Origin: Polyangiaceae bacterium
GTDB taxonomy: Bacteria > Myxococcota_A > Polyangia > Polyangiales > Polyangiaceae
Direction: 5' to 3'
DNA length: 64,000 bases
Assembly (NCBI GenBank): GCA_020633205.1
Contig: JACKEB010000018.1
Span: 248,001-312,000, forward strand
The notes below the pieces were generated by a model. That model was not told the origin of the DNA and searched no databases. It was given only the letters and a program-made list of their open reading frames with translations. Position 1 is the stretch's first letter, and every line of letters begins with the position of its first letter. This document shows positions 38,466-47,812 of this stretch, in pieces. Position numbers and translations under genes: made by a program.

Positions 38466-39290
38466 ATGCTCACGCGACTCGGGAAACGGGGCGGCGCTGG
38501 CTCAGGGCAGCGCTTGATGTGGGTGCTGATGCTGCCGATCGTGTTGTTGGTAGCCTACAGCGCTTTCGGTCAGCCAAAGGGCAAGGCCAAGGCCAAGGAG
38601 GACGCCAAGGCCAAAGAGGCCAAGGCCGACGACGACAAGGCCAAGAAGGGCAAGGACGCCAAGGGCAAGGACGCCAAGGAGGAGGAGGCGCCTCCGCCTG
38701 CCGATGCCGGCGCGGCTCCCCCCAAGGCCGAAGATGACGACGAGCCCCCGCCGCAGCCCCAGAGCGGCGATGGTGGAAAAATGTCGCCCCTGAACCCCGA
38801 AGCAGACGAGTTTCCCCAGGGAACCGCCTCGGTCACGCCGCCCAACTACGACCAGCTGCTCGGCGACATCGCTTCTCTGCGCAGCCGCGTATCGGCGCTC
38901 ACGACGACGCTCTACGCGAGCAAGATCCGCGTACTAGTCGAGACGGATGGTGACGACGCCCGGATCGAGAGCTTCATGGTGACCCTCGACGGTGGCGTGG
39001 TCTACCGGGCCCAAAAGAGCTTCAGCGCCGAAGACGAGAAGGTGGTCTACGAGCACGGCGTGGCGCCAGGCCACCACGTGCTCGGCGTCGAGATCGAGCG
39101 CAGCGACGCGCGGGGCAAGGCCTACAAGACCTTCCAGAGCTCCCGCTTCAGCATCGTGGTTCCAGAGAAGAAGAAGCTCGAGACCCACTTCATCATCGAG
39201 GACGACTCGGACATGGCCGAAGACTTCCCCGACGACGAAGATGGCGAATACGACCTGCGTGTTCGCTTGCGCGCCCGGGTGATCGAGTGA
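38466..39290 (+). CDS. exported or membrane-anchored protein, first gene of TPR operon
   Basis: 274 residues from ATG 38466 (GTG 38448 and ATG 38517 are alternatives). A hydrophobic N-terminus (RLMWVLMLPIVLLVAYSAFG) is followed by a Lys/Asp/Ala low-complexity stretch of about 45 residues, a Pro/acidic spacer, a short coiled coil (YDQLLGDIASLRSRVSALTT) and a beta-rich C-terminal domain (RIESFMVTLDGGVVYRAQKS, HGVAPGHHVLGVEIERSD). The C-terminus ends in acidic residues and LRVRLRARVIE. No named domain. Position before the Glt-like genes and overlap with the next frame suggest it is part of the same envelope assembly. Confidence 0.75.
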   Translation: MLTRLGKRGGAGSGQRLMWVLMLPIVLLVAYSAFGQPKGKAKAKEDAKAKEAKADDDKAKKGKDAKGKDAKEEEAPPPADAGAAPPKAEDDDEPPPQPQSGDGGKMSPLNPEADEFPQGTASVTPPNYDQLLGDIASLRSRVSALTTTLYASKIRVLVETDGDDARIESFMVTLDGGVVYRAQKSFSAEDEKVVYEHGVAPGHHVLGVEIERSDARGKAYKTFQSSRFSIVVPEKKKLETHFIIEDDSDMAEDFPDDEDGEYDLRVRLRARVIE

Positions 39291-39298
39291 GCGGAGCC

Positions 39299-41455
39299 AT
39301 GGGACGCAGGCTGACGAGCGCCGGGCTCGTGATTGGGCTCGCCTTGAGCTTCGCCAGTGGTGCGCTTGCACAAGACGAGGATAATCCGTACGGAACCGAC
39401 GCGGGGGACACCAAGAAGCCAGCCAAGGCGGACAAGAAGGGTAAGGCCGACAAGAAGGGTAAGGCGGACACAGCCAAGCCTGCTGAAGAACCAACGCCAC
39501 CGCCTGCCGAGGGTCCGGGGGTGAGCGAGCAACCCAAGGCTGCCCCCGCCGCAAAGCCAGCGCGCGCGAAGCCTGACGCTGGCAAGGGACCCCAGGCTGA
39601 CACCCGCTCCGCCGAGATGCGGGCCTACCAGACGGCGATGAAGGACCGTCGCTTGGCGGCGACTGCGCCCATCAGCCGTCAGCGCTTGAAGGATGAGCTG
39701 GTCGGCATCGAGGAGAAGCTCGATGCTGGGCGTCGAGACGAGGCCATCGCGCAGTTGGTCTACGTGGTCGAGGCGGAGCGCTTCGACGCATTCAAGGAGA
39801 CCGACGAGGGGCGCGCCTGTATTTTCTGGCTCGGGGATTCCCTCGGACGCGCGGGGGCCCATGGTCCCGCCCGGGGCTATCTCGAGCGCTTGTTGACCGG
39901 CAAGGTCGATATCTGGTTCCGTAGGGCAATACGGAGCTTGGTAGACTTCGGCCTCGAGAGCGATCACCCCGAGGTGTTCTTGAAGGCTTTGGAGCCCGTT
40001 GCGAGCAAAGCGCCAGAAGAGCAGCAAGGGGACATCGCCTACCTGGATGGCCGGGCGAAGGAGCGCAAGAAGCGCCCTGTCGCTGCCTTGCAGTCTTTGG
40101 CGAAGGTGACGCCGCGTTCGCGCTTCTGGGCGCAAGCGACCTACCTCGCCGGGCTCATCGAGGTGGAGCGGGGGCAGCTGAAGAAGGGCGAGAACCTCTT
40201 CTGCAAGGTCGCGGATCCCAAAGCTACGCCCAAGCAGGCGTTGCTCTTTGGAGGGAGCGACTTCTTCCGGGTGCGCGACTTGGCGCGGCTTGCGCTTGGA
40301 CGCGTCGCTCACGAGCAGTACCGCTTCGACGACTCCCGCTATTACTACTACTTAGTGCCCGCGGACTCGGATGCGCTACCCGAGGCGTTGTACGAGTCGG
40401 CGACGGGTCGCTACGAAGCCAAGGACTACGAAGGCGCGCGCGAACTCTTGGATGAGCTGCGCAAGACCGGTGTGGACCACCCCTACGAGGATGAAGCGTG
40501 GATCCTCGATGCCTATGTGGACCTCGCAGCGTGCAAGTTCCCGGCAGCTGACAAGAAGCTCTCGCAGTTCCTCAAACGCTATGAGCCCGTTCGCGACACC
40601 GCGCGGGCGCTGAGCAAAGACAAACTCGCGGTGCGCAAGCTGGTGGAGGCCATCGAGAGTGGCTCGGACCCGGCAGCGGCCGGCGTGACCGGAGATGCTC
40701 GACGTATCCGTGCGGTAGCGGCTCTGTTGCGACTCGATCCGGCTTATGGCCGCTCTTCGCGCCGCCTAGCGCAGCTCGAGCACCAGCAGAGCGGGCTCCG
40801 TGGCGCGCTGGGGGAGCTCGATGACACACGGCAGGTGCTGGCGAAGCCGGGGGAGCTAAAGGCACAAGCGGCTGGCCCCATCGGAGACTCCGCAGACGCG
40901 AAGCTCTCGCGCATCGATCAGCAACTCGAGGAGGTGCGGCGCTTGGTGCGCGAAGCCAAGGAGACCAGCAAAGGTAAGGCGTCAGCGGAGCTGAAGGCTT
41001 TGGAGAAGTCCTTGGAGGAGCTCGAGAAGCGCGCGAAGGATGCGCACGCCGCAACACAAGAGGCGGCACCCAAGCCCGGCGACAAGGCCGCGAAGGATCT
41101 CCCGGGACTCGTCGTGAGTGAGCGTGAGCGGGCAACCAAGCTCTACAACGAAGCACAGAAGCTTCGGCAGGTCCTGCTGGCTCAGCAGGAGCGCCTCGCT
41201 CAGGACGCCTTGATCCGGCTGGACAAGCGCCTCTCGCGCTTGCTGCGCCGGGCGAGGCTTGGGCGGATCGAAACCGTGCTCGGACGCAAGCGCGCCCTCG
41301 AGCTCGAAGTTGAAGCTTTGAGCCAGGGCTTGCTACCTCAGCAGGCTCTGGATTCACTAGACGCGGCGCGTTTCCTCGGGGATGACGAGGAATACTGGCC
41401 CTTCGACGGTGAGGATTGGGCTGACGAGTACGTCGGCGGGGAGGGCCTGCGATGA
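39299..41455 (+). CDS. periplasmic TPR-like protein (possible GltC-type)
   Basis: 718 residues from ATG 39299, with GCGGAG upstream; a GTG at 39287 would overlap the previous stop. Cleavable signal peptide (GLVIGLALSFASGALAQ) followed at once by DEDNPYGTD and Lys/Asp repeats encoded by an 18-bp DNA repeat. Residues about 120-450 are helical repeats of TPR type (AIAQLVYVVEAERFDAFKET, ALYESATGRYEAKDYEGARE). Residues about 540-670 form a coiled coil. Size, order and neighbours resemble GltC of the Myxococcus gliding machinery; this is inference from gene order and architecture. Its stop overlaps the next start (ATGA). Confidence 0.75.
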   Translation: MGRRLTSAGLVIGLALSFASGALAQDEDNPYGTDAGDTKKPAKADKKGKADKKGKADTAKPAEEPTPPPAEGPGVSEQPKAAPAAKPARAKPDAGKGPQADTRSAEMRAYQTAMKDRRLAATAPISRQRLKDELVGIEEKLDAGRRDEAIAQLVYVVEAERFDAFKETDEGRACIFWLGDSLGRAGAHGPARGYLERLLTGKVDIWFRRAIRSLVDFGLESDHPEVFLKALEPVASKAPEEQQGDIAYLDGRAKERKKRPVAALQSLAKVTPRSRFWAQATYLAGLIEVERGQLKKGENLFCKVADPKATPKQALLFGGSDFFRVRDLARLALGRVAHEQYRFDDSRYYYYLVPADSDALPEALYESATGRYEAKDYEGARELLDELRKTGVDHPYEDEAWILDAYVDLAACKFPAADKKLSQFLKRYEPVRDTARALSKDKLAVRKLVEAIESGSDPAAAGVTGDARRIRAVAALLRLDPAYGRSSRRLAQLEHQQSGLRGALGELDDTRQVLAKPGELKAQAAGPIGDSADAKLSRIDQQLEEVRRLVREAKETSKGKASAELKALEKSLEELEKRAKDAHAATQEAAPKPGDKAAKDLPGLVVSERERATKLYNEAQKLRQVLLAQQERLAQDALIRLDKRLSRLLRRARLGRIETVLGRKRALELEVEALSQGLLPQQALDSLDAARFLGDDEEYWPFDGEDWADEYVGGEGLR

Positions 41456-44400
41456 GGCCCACGCGCTGGTTGGTTGGCGGCGCTCTCGTGGGGCTCTTGA
41501 GCCTCTCCGGGGTTGCAGCAGCGCAAGACTCCGCTCCTGCGCTCAAGGGCGAGTCGTCGAGCATCAAGCCCGTGGCGGAGCGCAAGCTCGGCAAGAAAAA
41601 GCGCCCCACCGTCGCCAAGAAGAAGGCGGAGAAAGAGAAGAAAGAGCGCAGCAAGCAGGTCAGCTGGCAAATCCCCGCCAAGCTGCGGGCTGCCCTCGAG
41701 AAGAAGATCGATCAGCGCATCACGCGCAATATCCGTGAGGCAAAGAAACTCAGGAAAGAGGCGCTGGGCCTGCTCAGGAAGTTCATCAAGGAGAGCCCTG
41801 AGAGCGCACCCTCCATGCCCGAGGCCTTGATGCGCTTGGGCGAGCTCGAGTGGGAAGACGCGCGCGATCAGTTCTTGGTCGACTTCAACAAATGGGAAGA
41901 GGCCCCGGCGAGCAAGCGCGGGGAGCCTCCGTCACCCAACTATGCGCTCGCGAGGTCTCGCTTCGAGCGCGTGCTCAAGAAGCACAAGACGTACTCCGAG
42001 TACGACTTCGCGCTCTACGTGGACGGCTTCCTCGCCACCGAAGAGGGCAAGGGTGAGGAGGCGCTCAACCGCTTCAACAAGATCCTCAAGTGGTTCCCCA
42101 AGAGCCGCTTCGTCCCCGACGCTCATATGGTGCGCGCGGAGTCGGAGTTCTTGAAGGACGCTCCAAACTACGAGAACGCCTACAACGAGTACGAAGAGGT
42201 CCTGAAGTACAAGGACAGCCCGCTCTACGATCTGGCGTTGTTCAAGAGCGCCTGGTGTTTGTGGCGCTTGGGGCAGACCGACGAAGCCGCGAAGCGCTTC
42301 CTCGCGGTATTCAAGGCCACCGAAGAGGGCGGCAAGGGGCGCACCCAGGACGAGCTCGACGAACTGCAGGCAGAAGCGCTGCGCAACCTCGTCGCAGTGT
42401 TCGTTGAAGACGAAAAGAACTCCGCCGAGGACATGTACAAGTTCCTCGTGAAAGCGGGTGGGGAGAAGTTCGCCGGAAAGATCGTGCGAGCGCTCGCGGA
42501 GGCTTTCTACGATCAAGCGCACTTCGAGCGCGGGATCGAGGCCTATCGTCTGTTGCTCAAACTCGAGCCAACCAGCCCGGATGCCTACAAGTATGGCCTC
42601 CAGATCGCAGCAGGCCATTCGACGATGCAGGACTGGAAGAACCTGCAGAAGGACTACCGCTGGCTGATTCGAACCTACACGCTGCCGCCCGCGCCGCCCA
42701 AGAAGGGTTCCAAGACGCCGCGTTTGCCCACCTATCCAGCGAGCCCGTGGACCAAGGTCCAGCGGCCGCTGACGCTCGCGGACTCCGAGCGCGCCATCGA
42801 GCGCCAGCTCTCGGACGACGGCGTGGGGCTTCACTCGAAGGCTCAGGCCGACAAGGCGAGCGGCAACGAGTGGGAAGCAACCTCGGAGCTCTACGCCATC
42901 TACCTGTCGCGCTTCGGTGACAAGCCCGCGGCCTACGAAGTCTATTTTAATCACGCGGAAATTAACTTCTATCACCTGAACAACGGCGCGGTCGCGGCTG
43001 AGAGCTACATGGCCGCCGTGCGCATGAACCCGAAGGGCAAGCTCTCCCGTGACGCGCTGTACAACGCTCTTGCGGCGCTGGAGCGTGCGCGCGCTGGCGA
43101 GTTCGAGGCAGCAAAGGCCAAGGGCAAGAAGCAAGAAGAGTCGCCCACCGACAAGAAGCTCACGGAGGCGATGGAGCTTTACGTCCAGACGTATCCGAAG
43201 GACCCCGACGTCCCCGAGCTGCTCTTCCGTCAGGGCAAGCTCTACTACGACTACGAAGTCTTCGATCCCGCGGTGCGCCTCTGGGGTCTATTGCTCGAGA
43301 AGTATCCGGACAGCAGCTACTCCGTGGGCGCCGGCGAGTTGATCCTCGACAGCTTCAACAAGAGCAAGGACTACGGAAACATCGAGACCTGGGCGCGGCG
43401 CCTGAAGAAGGCACCCGCCTTCCAGAAGCCGGAGCAGCAGGCGCGCCTCGATACCCTGATCGTGCAGTCCGTCTTCAAGCAGGGCGAGCAACTCTCGTCG
43501 CAGGGCAAGCACGCAGATGCTGCCAACGCCTACCTCCGCGCGGCGCGAGAGTTCCCGAAGGATCAGCGAGCCGCCCAAGCCGCGGTGAACGCGGAGATCG
43601 AAGGTAAACGCGCTGCGGATCTGGCCACGGTTGCTGCAGCCGCGACATTGCTCGCTGAGAATCACAAGGGCACGAAGGAAGCCGGAGACGGCTTGTGGAT
43701 CGCGGCCAACACCTATCAGAGCGTTGGTCTGTTCTCGGAAGCTGCGGGCTACCACGAGCAGATCGTGGCGGGCTTCCCCAAGCACGAACACCACCAGGAC
43801 GCGGCCTACAACGCGGTGCTCTTGCGCACTACTGTCGGTGATCACTCAAAGGCGATCGCTGACGGTGAAGCCTACAAGAAAGCATATCCGCGCGGAGAAG
43901 ATGCGGACGAGGTCGCGTTCTTGATGGGTAAGGCCCACGAGAAGGCGGAGAAGTGGAAGGACGCGGAGCGGCTCTACGCTCGCTACGAGTTGGCTTCCAG
44001 GAACCCGAACACTCAAGTCGAGGCGCTCGTCCGGCTGGCGACCGTAAGGGTGAAGCTCAACGATGAGCGAGGTGCCAAGAATGCGCTCCGCAAAGCCGTC
44101 AAGGTAGGCAAGCAGAAGAAGAGCAGCTTGGACGCAGGCGGCAAGTACTTCGCCGCCAAGGCGCGCTACATGGAGGGCGAGCGGATCCTCGCGGAATACG
44201 ACAAGATCTCCATCTCCGGTGACGTCAAGCAGCTCAAGAAGCGCCTCAAGCAGAAGAGCGAACTACTGAAGGACGCCGCCGAGACATTCCTCGACACCGC
44301 CGAGATGGGCGTCGCCGAGTGGACGACCGCTTCTCTCTACCAGATCGGCTACACCTACGAGAGCTTCGCCAAGGCGCTCACGGATTCTCCGCCACCGGAC

Positions 44401-44838
44401 GCGCTCAGCCCCGGCGACAAAGAACTCTACAAACAGCAGATCGACGAGTTCATCGTCCCCATCGAGGAAAAGGCGATCGAGGCGTACGAGAGCGGTTGGA
44501 GCAAAGCCATCGAGCTCGGGATCTTCAACTCCTGGACGGCCAAGATGCGGGACGCCTTGGGGCGTTTGCTCTCCGAGGTCTACTCACCGATGCATGAAAT
44601 CGGGCTCAAGCTGCGATCTCAGGGTACCGCGCCGCTGCCCGAACTGATCGACGGGCCACGCCGCGAGAAGGGGCGCAGCAAGAAGTACCTGATCCCAAGC
44701 AAGGTCAAGGACGTCAGCGAGACCGCCGCGCCCAAGGAAGCGGACAACCCGTACGACGACAAGCCTGACGAGAAGTCCGACGACGCCGGCAAGAAGGCGG
44801 ACGAGAAGAAGGACAAGAAGGGGAAGGGCAGCAAATGA
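41452..44838 (+). CDS. large periplasmic TPR protein (possible GltD/AgmU-type)
   Basis: 1128 residues. Strong ribosome-binding site GGGGAGGG, signal peptide ending near GVAAAQ, a basic stretch (KKKRPTVAKKKAEKEKKERS), then many TPR-like helical pairs across about 90-1000 (LNRFNKILKWFPKSRFVPDA, AYNEYEEVLKYKDSPLYDLA, AAGYHEQIVAGFPKHEHHQD). The C-terminus has ADNPYDDKPDEK and a Lys/Asp tail. Length and architecture resemble GltD (AgmU), a periplasmic TPR protein of the gliding complex of Myxococcus. Overlaps both flanking genes by 4 bp, so production is coupled. Assignment by architecture and context. Confidence 0.78.
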   Translation: MRPTRWLVGGALVGLLSLSGVAAAQDSAPALKGESSSIKPVAERKLGKKKRPTVAKKKAEKEKKERSKQVSWQIPAKLRAALEKKIDQRITRNIREAKKLRKEALGLLRKFIKESPESAPSMPEALMRLGELEWEDARDQFLVDFNKWEEAPASKRGEPPSPNYALARSRFERVLKKHKTYSEYDFALYVDGFLATEEGKGEEALNRFNKILKWFPKSRFVPDAHMVRAESEFLKDAPNYENAYNEYEEVLKYKDSPLYDLALFKSAWCLWRLGQTDEAAKRFLAVFKATEEGGKGRTQDELDELQAEALRNLVAVFVEDEKNSAEDMYKFLVKAGGEKFAGKIVRALAEAFYDQAHFERGIEAYRLLLKLEPTSPDAYKYGLQIAAGHSTMQDWKNLQKDYRWLIRTYTLPPAPPKKGSKTPRLPTYPASPWTKVQRPLTLADSERAIERQLSDDGVGLHSKAQADKASGNEWEATSELYAIYLSRFGDKPAAYEVYFNHAEINFYHLNNGAVAAESYMAAVRMNPKGKLSRDALYNALAALERARAGEFEAAKAKGKKQEESPTDKKLTEAMELYVQTYPKDPDVPELLFRQGKLYYDYEVFDPAVRLWGLLLEKYPDSSYSVGAGELILDSFNKSKDYGNIETWARRLKKAPAFQKPEQQARLDTLIVQSVFKQGEQLSSQGKHADAANAYLRAAREFPKDQRAAQAAVNAEIEGKRAADLATVAAAATLLAENHKGTKEAGDGLWIAANTYQSVGLFSEAAGYHEQIVAGFPKHEHHQDAAYNAVLLRTTVGDHSKAIADGEAYKKAYPRGEDADEVAFLMGKAHEKAEKWKDAERLYARYELASRNPNTQVEALVRLATVRVKLNDERGAKNALRKAVKVGKQKKSSLDAGGKYFAAKARYMEGERILAEYDKISISGDVKQLKKRLKQKSELLKDAAETFLDTAEMGVAEWTTASLYQIGYTYESFAKALTDSPPPDALSPGDKELYKQQIDEFIVPIEEKAIEAYESGWSKAIELGIFNSWTAKMRDALGRLLSEVYSPMHEIGLKLRSQGTAPLPELIDGPRREKGRSKKYLIPSKVKDVSETAAPKEADNPYDDKPDEKSDDAGKKADEKKDKKGKGSK

Positions 44839-45938
44839 GGCGCCTGTTCCAAGCTTGCGCGCTAGCGTTAGCGCTCACGGGCGTGGCTTGCGGCGGAGGG
44901 AGCAAGGCCGAGGTCAAGAGCGCGCCTACGCTCAAACCGGCAGACCCGGTAGCGGTGAAGAAGATGATCACCGGAGTCGAGCGCGCGCGCGACGGCAAAA
45001 CCAAAGAGGCAATCAGTCTCCTCGAGGAAGCGGTCGGCAAGGACCCCCAGCTCTGGGAGGCTCACTTCAACCTCGGCGTACTGCGTGCCCAAACCGGTGA
45101 CCTCGAGAAGGCTGAAGCTTCCCTCGAGAAAGCGTCGACGCTGGCGCCAAACGCGGAAGACGTGGCGGTCGCCCTGGGTGAGGTGCGGCGCAGGCTCGGA
45201 GAACCGGAACGCGCGGCCACGGGCCTCGAGGAGTTCGTCAAGGCGCATCCCGATGCGCTGGCTGCACGCACGGCGCTGATCGCGGCAGCTCGCGACGCGG
45301 GCCAGATCGAGAAGGCAATCGACAACGCGCGTGAAGTGTTGGTGCGACGCCCTGGGGATCCCCTGGCGCGTGCGGAGCTGGCGCTGGCGCACCTCGAGCG
45401 CGGTGAGATCGACACCGCGCAGCTCTTGATCGAAGAGGCGCTCAAGGCCGACGTGAAGAGCGCCGTCGCGGAACGCACCGCAGGTCTCATCGCGCTCAAG
45501 AAGGGCGATGACGCGATCGCCTTTCAGCACTTCGCCAAGGCCTCGGAGATTGACCCGAAGGACACGACCGCGCGTCTCAACATCGGCACCGTGCTGATCG
45601 AAGCGGGCGTCTACGACAAGGCCGAGCAGGAGTTTCGTGCGGTGCTGCAGGTCAACCCGGAGGACGTGGACGCCATGCTAGGCCTAGCCGCGTCGCTCCG
45701 TGGTCAAGGCACCCACGAGAAGCAGGGCCCCTACCGAGAAGCCGAGAAAGTTCTGCAGCACGTGCTCGAAGTCGACGAGGACAACATCAACGCGATGTTC
45801 AACCTCGGCGTGCTCTACGTGGACTTCCTCCAGGAGCCGCAGAAAGCCAAACCGCTGCTCAAGAGCTTCCTCTCCAAGTCTCCGAAGAAACATCCGGCGC
45901 GCCCCGAAGCGGAAAAGCGGCTGGCCGGCATCAAATAG
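44835..45938 (+). CDS. TPR lipoprotein (possible GltE/AglT-type)
   Basis: 367 residues, ATG overlapping the previous stop, AAGGG upstream. Lipobox TGVACGG, then about nine TPR units (AHFNLGVLRAQTGDLEKAEA, ARLNIGTVLIEAGVYDKAEQ, AMFNLGVLYVDFLQEPQKAK). A lipid-anchored TPR protein at the end of a GltC-GltD-like pair matches GltE (AglT), an outer-membrane-associated lipoprotein of the gliding/sporulation envelope complexes. The outer-membrane barrels GltA/GltB are not in this operon. The next gene, a methyltransferase, starts 14 bp downstream and may be co-transcribed. Confidence 0.8.
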   Translation: MRRLFQACALALALTGVACGGGSKAEVKSAPTLKPADPVAVKKMITGVERARDGKTKEAISLLEEAVGKDPQLWEAHFNLGVLRAQTGDLEKAEASLEKASTLAPNAEDVAVALGEVRRRLGEPERAATGLEEFVKAHPDALAARTALIAAARDAGQIEKAIDNAREVLVRRPGDPLARAELALAHLERGEIDTAQLLIEEALKADVKSAVAERTAGLIALKKGDDAIAFQHFAKASEIDPKDTTARLNIGTVLIEAGVYDKAEQEFRAVLQVNPEDVDAMLGLAASLRGQGTHEKQGPYREAEKVLQHVLEVDEDNINAMFNLGVLYVDFLQEPQKAKPLLKSFLSKSPKKHPARPEAEKRLAGIK

Positions 45939-45952
45939 GCTAGAACGCCGCC

Positions 45953-47107
45953 ATGGCCATGGCTCGGCTCAAATTGCCAGCGAAGCTGGAGCACGCGTTG
46001 CTCGCCGGGCACCCTTGGGTGTACCGCGACCACGTCCAACGGGGTTTTCGCGCGGCAACGGGCGCGTGGGTGGAGGTCGAGTGCGAGCGCTTCAAGGGCT
46101 ACGCGCTGTGGGACACCGGAGGACCGATTGCGCTGCGTATCTACTCGCGCAAACAAGCGCCTGATGAGCGCTGGCTTCGCGAGCGCTTGGCACAAGCCCA
46201 CGAACTGCGACGCGCACTGCTCGGATCAAACACCAACGCCTACCGCTGGTTGTTCGGCGAGGGCGACGGCGTCCCGGGCCTCGTGGTGGATCGCTATGGC
46301 GACTACAACGTCGTGCTCTCGTACGCACCGAGTGTCTCGCGCCTGCTGGCCTGGCTGCCAGCCGCCCTCGAACAGGTTCTCCCCGCTCGCGGTACGCTTC
46401 ACAAGAAGGGCAGCGAGCTCAGCTTGCTGAGCGGCGAGCTACCACCAGCGCGCGTGGAAGTGCGAGAGAACGGGATCCGCTTCCAAGTGGCGATCGGTGA
46501 GGGACAGAAAAGCGGTCTGTTCCTAGACCAGCGGGAGAATCGCGCGCATATCGAGACGCTAGCCGCGGGCAAGCGCGTGCTCAATCTGTTCTCCTACACC
46601 GGCGGTTTTTCACTCTACGCCGCGCGGGGCGGCGCCGTGAGCGTTACCAGTGTGGATGTGAGCCGAGGCGCGCTCGAGGATGCCAAGTCTTCCTTCGAAC
46701 TCAATAAATTCCCAGTGGAAAATCACGAGTTTGTCGCTCAAGACGTCTTCGAGTACCTCGAGCGGGCCGCGGCGAAGGGGCAACGATTCGACCTCGTGAT
46801 CTGTGATCCGCCGTCGTTCGCCAAGAACAAGGAGCAGCTGCGCAAGGCGCTCCGTGCCTACGAGCGTGTCAACCGCCTCGCCATGAAAGTGGTGGAGCCC
46901 GGGGGCCTATTCGCGTCTGCGAGCTGCACCAGTCAGGTCAGCCCGGAGGCGTTTCGAGGTGTGTTAGCCGAGGCGGCAGGTCGCGCGAAGCTGCGCCTAC
47001 AGATGGTTCACGAAGCGGGACACGCCATCGACCATCCGGTGATGGCGAGCCACGTCGAGGGGCGCTACCTGAAGTACGTGGTCAGCCGGGTGCTGCCGAA
47101 CGCGTAG
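45953..47107 (+). CDS. rlmI: RlmI-type class I rRNA methyltransferase
   Basis: 384 residues. N-terminal PUA-like part (LEHALLAGHPWVYRDHVQ), a central linker with RENGIRFQVAIGEGQKSGLF and LDQRENR, then a Rossmann methyltransferase with FSYTGGFSLYAARGGA (SAM), DVSRGALEDAKSSF, and the NPPxF-like DPPSFAKNKEQ. SASCTSQVSPEAF carries the Cys expected for 5-methylcytosine chemistry. By family it would methylate a cytosine of 23S rRNA (C1962 in Escherichia coli). Cytoplasmic. The related family member could also act on another site, so the substrate is inferred. Confidence 0.88.
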   Translation: MAMARLKLPAKLEHALLAGHPWVYRDHVQRGFRAATGAWVEVECERFKGYALWDTGGPIALRIYSRKQAPDERWLRERLAQAHELRRALLGSNTNAYRWLFGEGDGVPGLVVDRYGDYNVVLSYAPSVSRLLAWLPAALEQVLPARGTLHKKGSELSLLSGELPPARVEVRENGIRFQVAIGEGQKSGLFLDQRENRAHIETLAAGKRVLNLFSYTGGFSLYAARGGAVSVTSVDVSRGALEDAKSSFELNKFPVENHEFVAQDVFEYLERAAAKGQRFDLVICDPPSFAKNKEQLRKALRAYERVNRLAMKVVEPGGLFASASCTSQVSPEAFRGVLAEAAGRAKLRLQMVHEAGHAIDHPVMASHVEGRYLKYVVSRVLPNA

Positions 47108-47127
47108 CTGCATTTGCACTGGCGACG

Positions 47128-47718
47128 TCAGCGCGTCGGCGCTTTTGTTTGGGGCGTCTTTGTTTCAGGCGCCTTGGCCTGAGGCAGCGCACGGATGCCG
47201 AGCAGGCGAATTTCCGTGAGGTTACTTCCGTTGCCCACGCGGCTCAACAGTGCGGGCCGTTTAGGGTCTACCAGCGTGGCGATCTGAAAACTCTCGTTGC
47301 CTCTGCGGCGCACATGGACGCGCAGCATTCCAGCCGTCGATGCTGGGCTCACGCTCAGCTCGTATTCATCGCTGTCGATCCGCGTTTCGAGGTTTGCGGT
47401 GCGTTCGTTACTGATCAAAAGCTCGAGCTGGATACGCTTGCTGTGCGAACCTTCTCGATCCGTGATTTCCAAGCGCAGCAACGCCGGACCTTGCAGGAGG
47501 AGTCGATTCGGAGGACCGGCGAGCTTGGCCGGAGCGGCGAGGCGCTTCGTCGCCTTGAGCGCAAGGACGCGTTGGGTTTTGCGCTTGGATTTCGCGCTGT
47601 CAGCGGCGTGAGCGGGCAACGCGAGCGATAGCGCCAGCCCCAGGGCTGCTAGCCCGGCAAGCTTGCGTCGAGTTCCAAGAAACGGGTTGGGGGTGACGGT
47701 GTGCTGGATGGGTTGCAT
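47128..47718 (-). CDS. secreted hypothetical protein
   Basis: 196 residues from ATG 47718. Signal peptide (KLAGLAALGLALSLALPAHA). The mature part is basic at first (KSKRKTQRVLALKATKRL), then a beta-rich domain (RLEITDREGSHSKRIQLELL, ETRIDSDEYELSVSP, RVHVRRRGNESFQIATLV) and a tail of near-repeats (APETKTPQTKAPTR). No named domain. Converges on rlmI with a 20-bp gap. Likely periplasmic or secreted; role unknown. Confidence 0.7.
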   Translation of the reverse strand: MQPIQHTVTPNPFLGTRRKLAGLAALGLALSLALPAHAADSAKSKRKTQRVLALKATKRLAAPAKLAGPPNRLLLQGPALLRLEITDREGSHSKRIQLELLISNERTANLETRIDSDEYELSVSPASTAGMLRVHVRRRGNESFQIATLVDPKRPALLSRVGNGSNLTEIRLLGIRALPQAKAPETKTPQTKAPTR

Positions 47719-47812
47719 GCAGCGCCCCTAAGCAACCCATATGCCAGCTGCGTTTTCACCTCTCTCATCGATTCCGCGCGGTGTTCCCGGCGCTGCTACT
47801 TACGCGTGCGAG

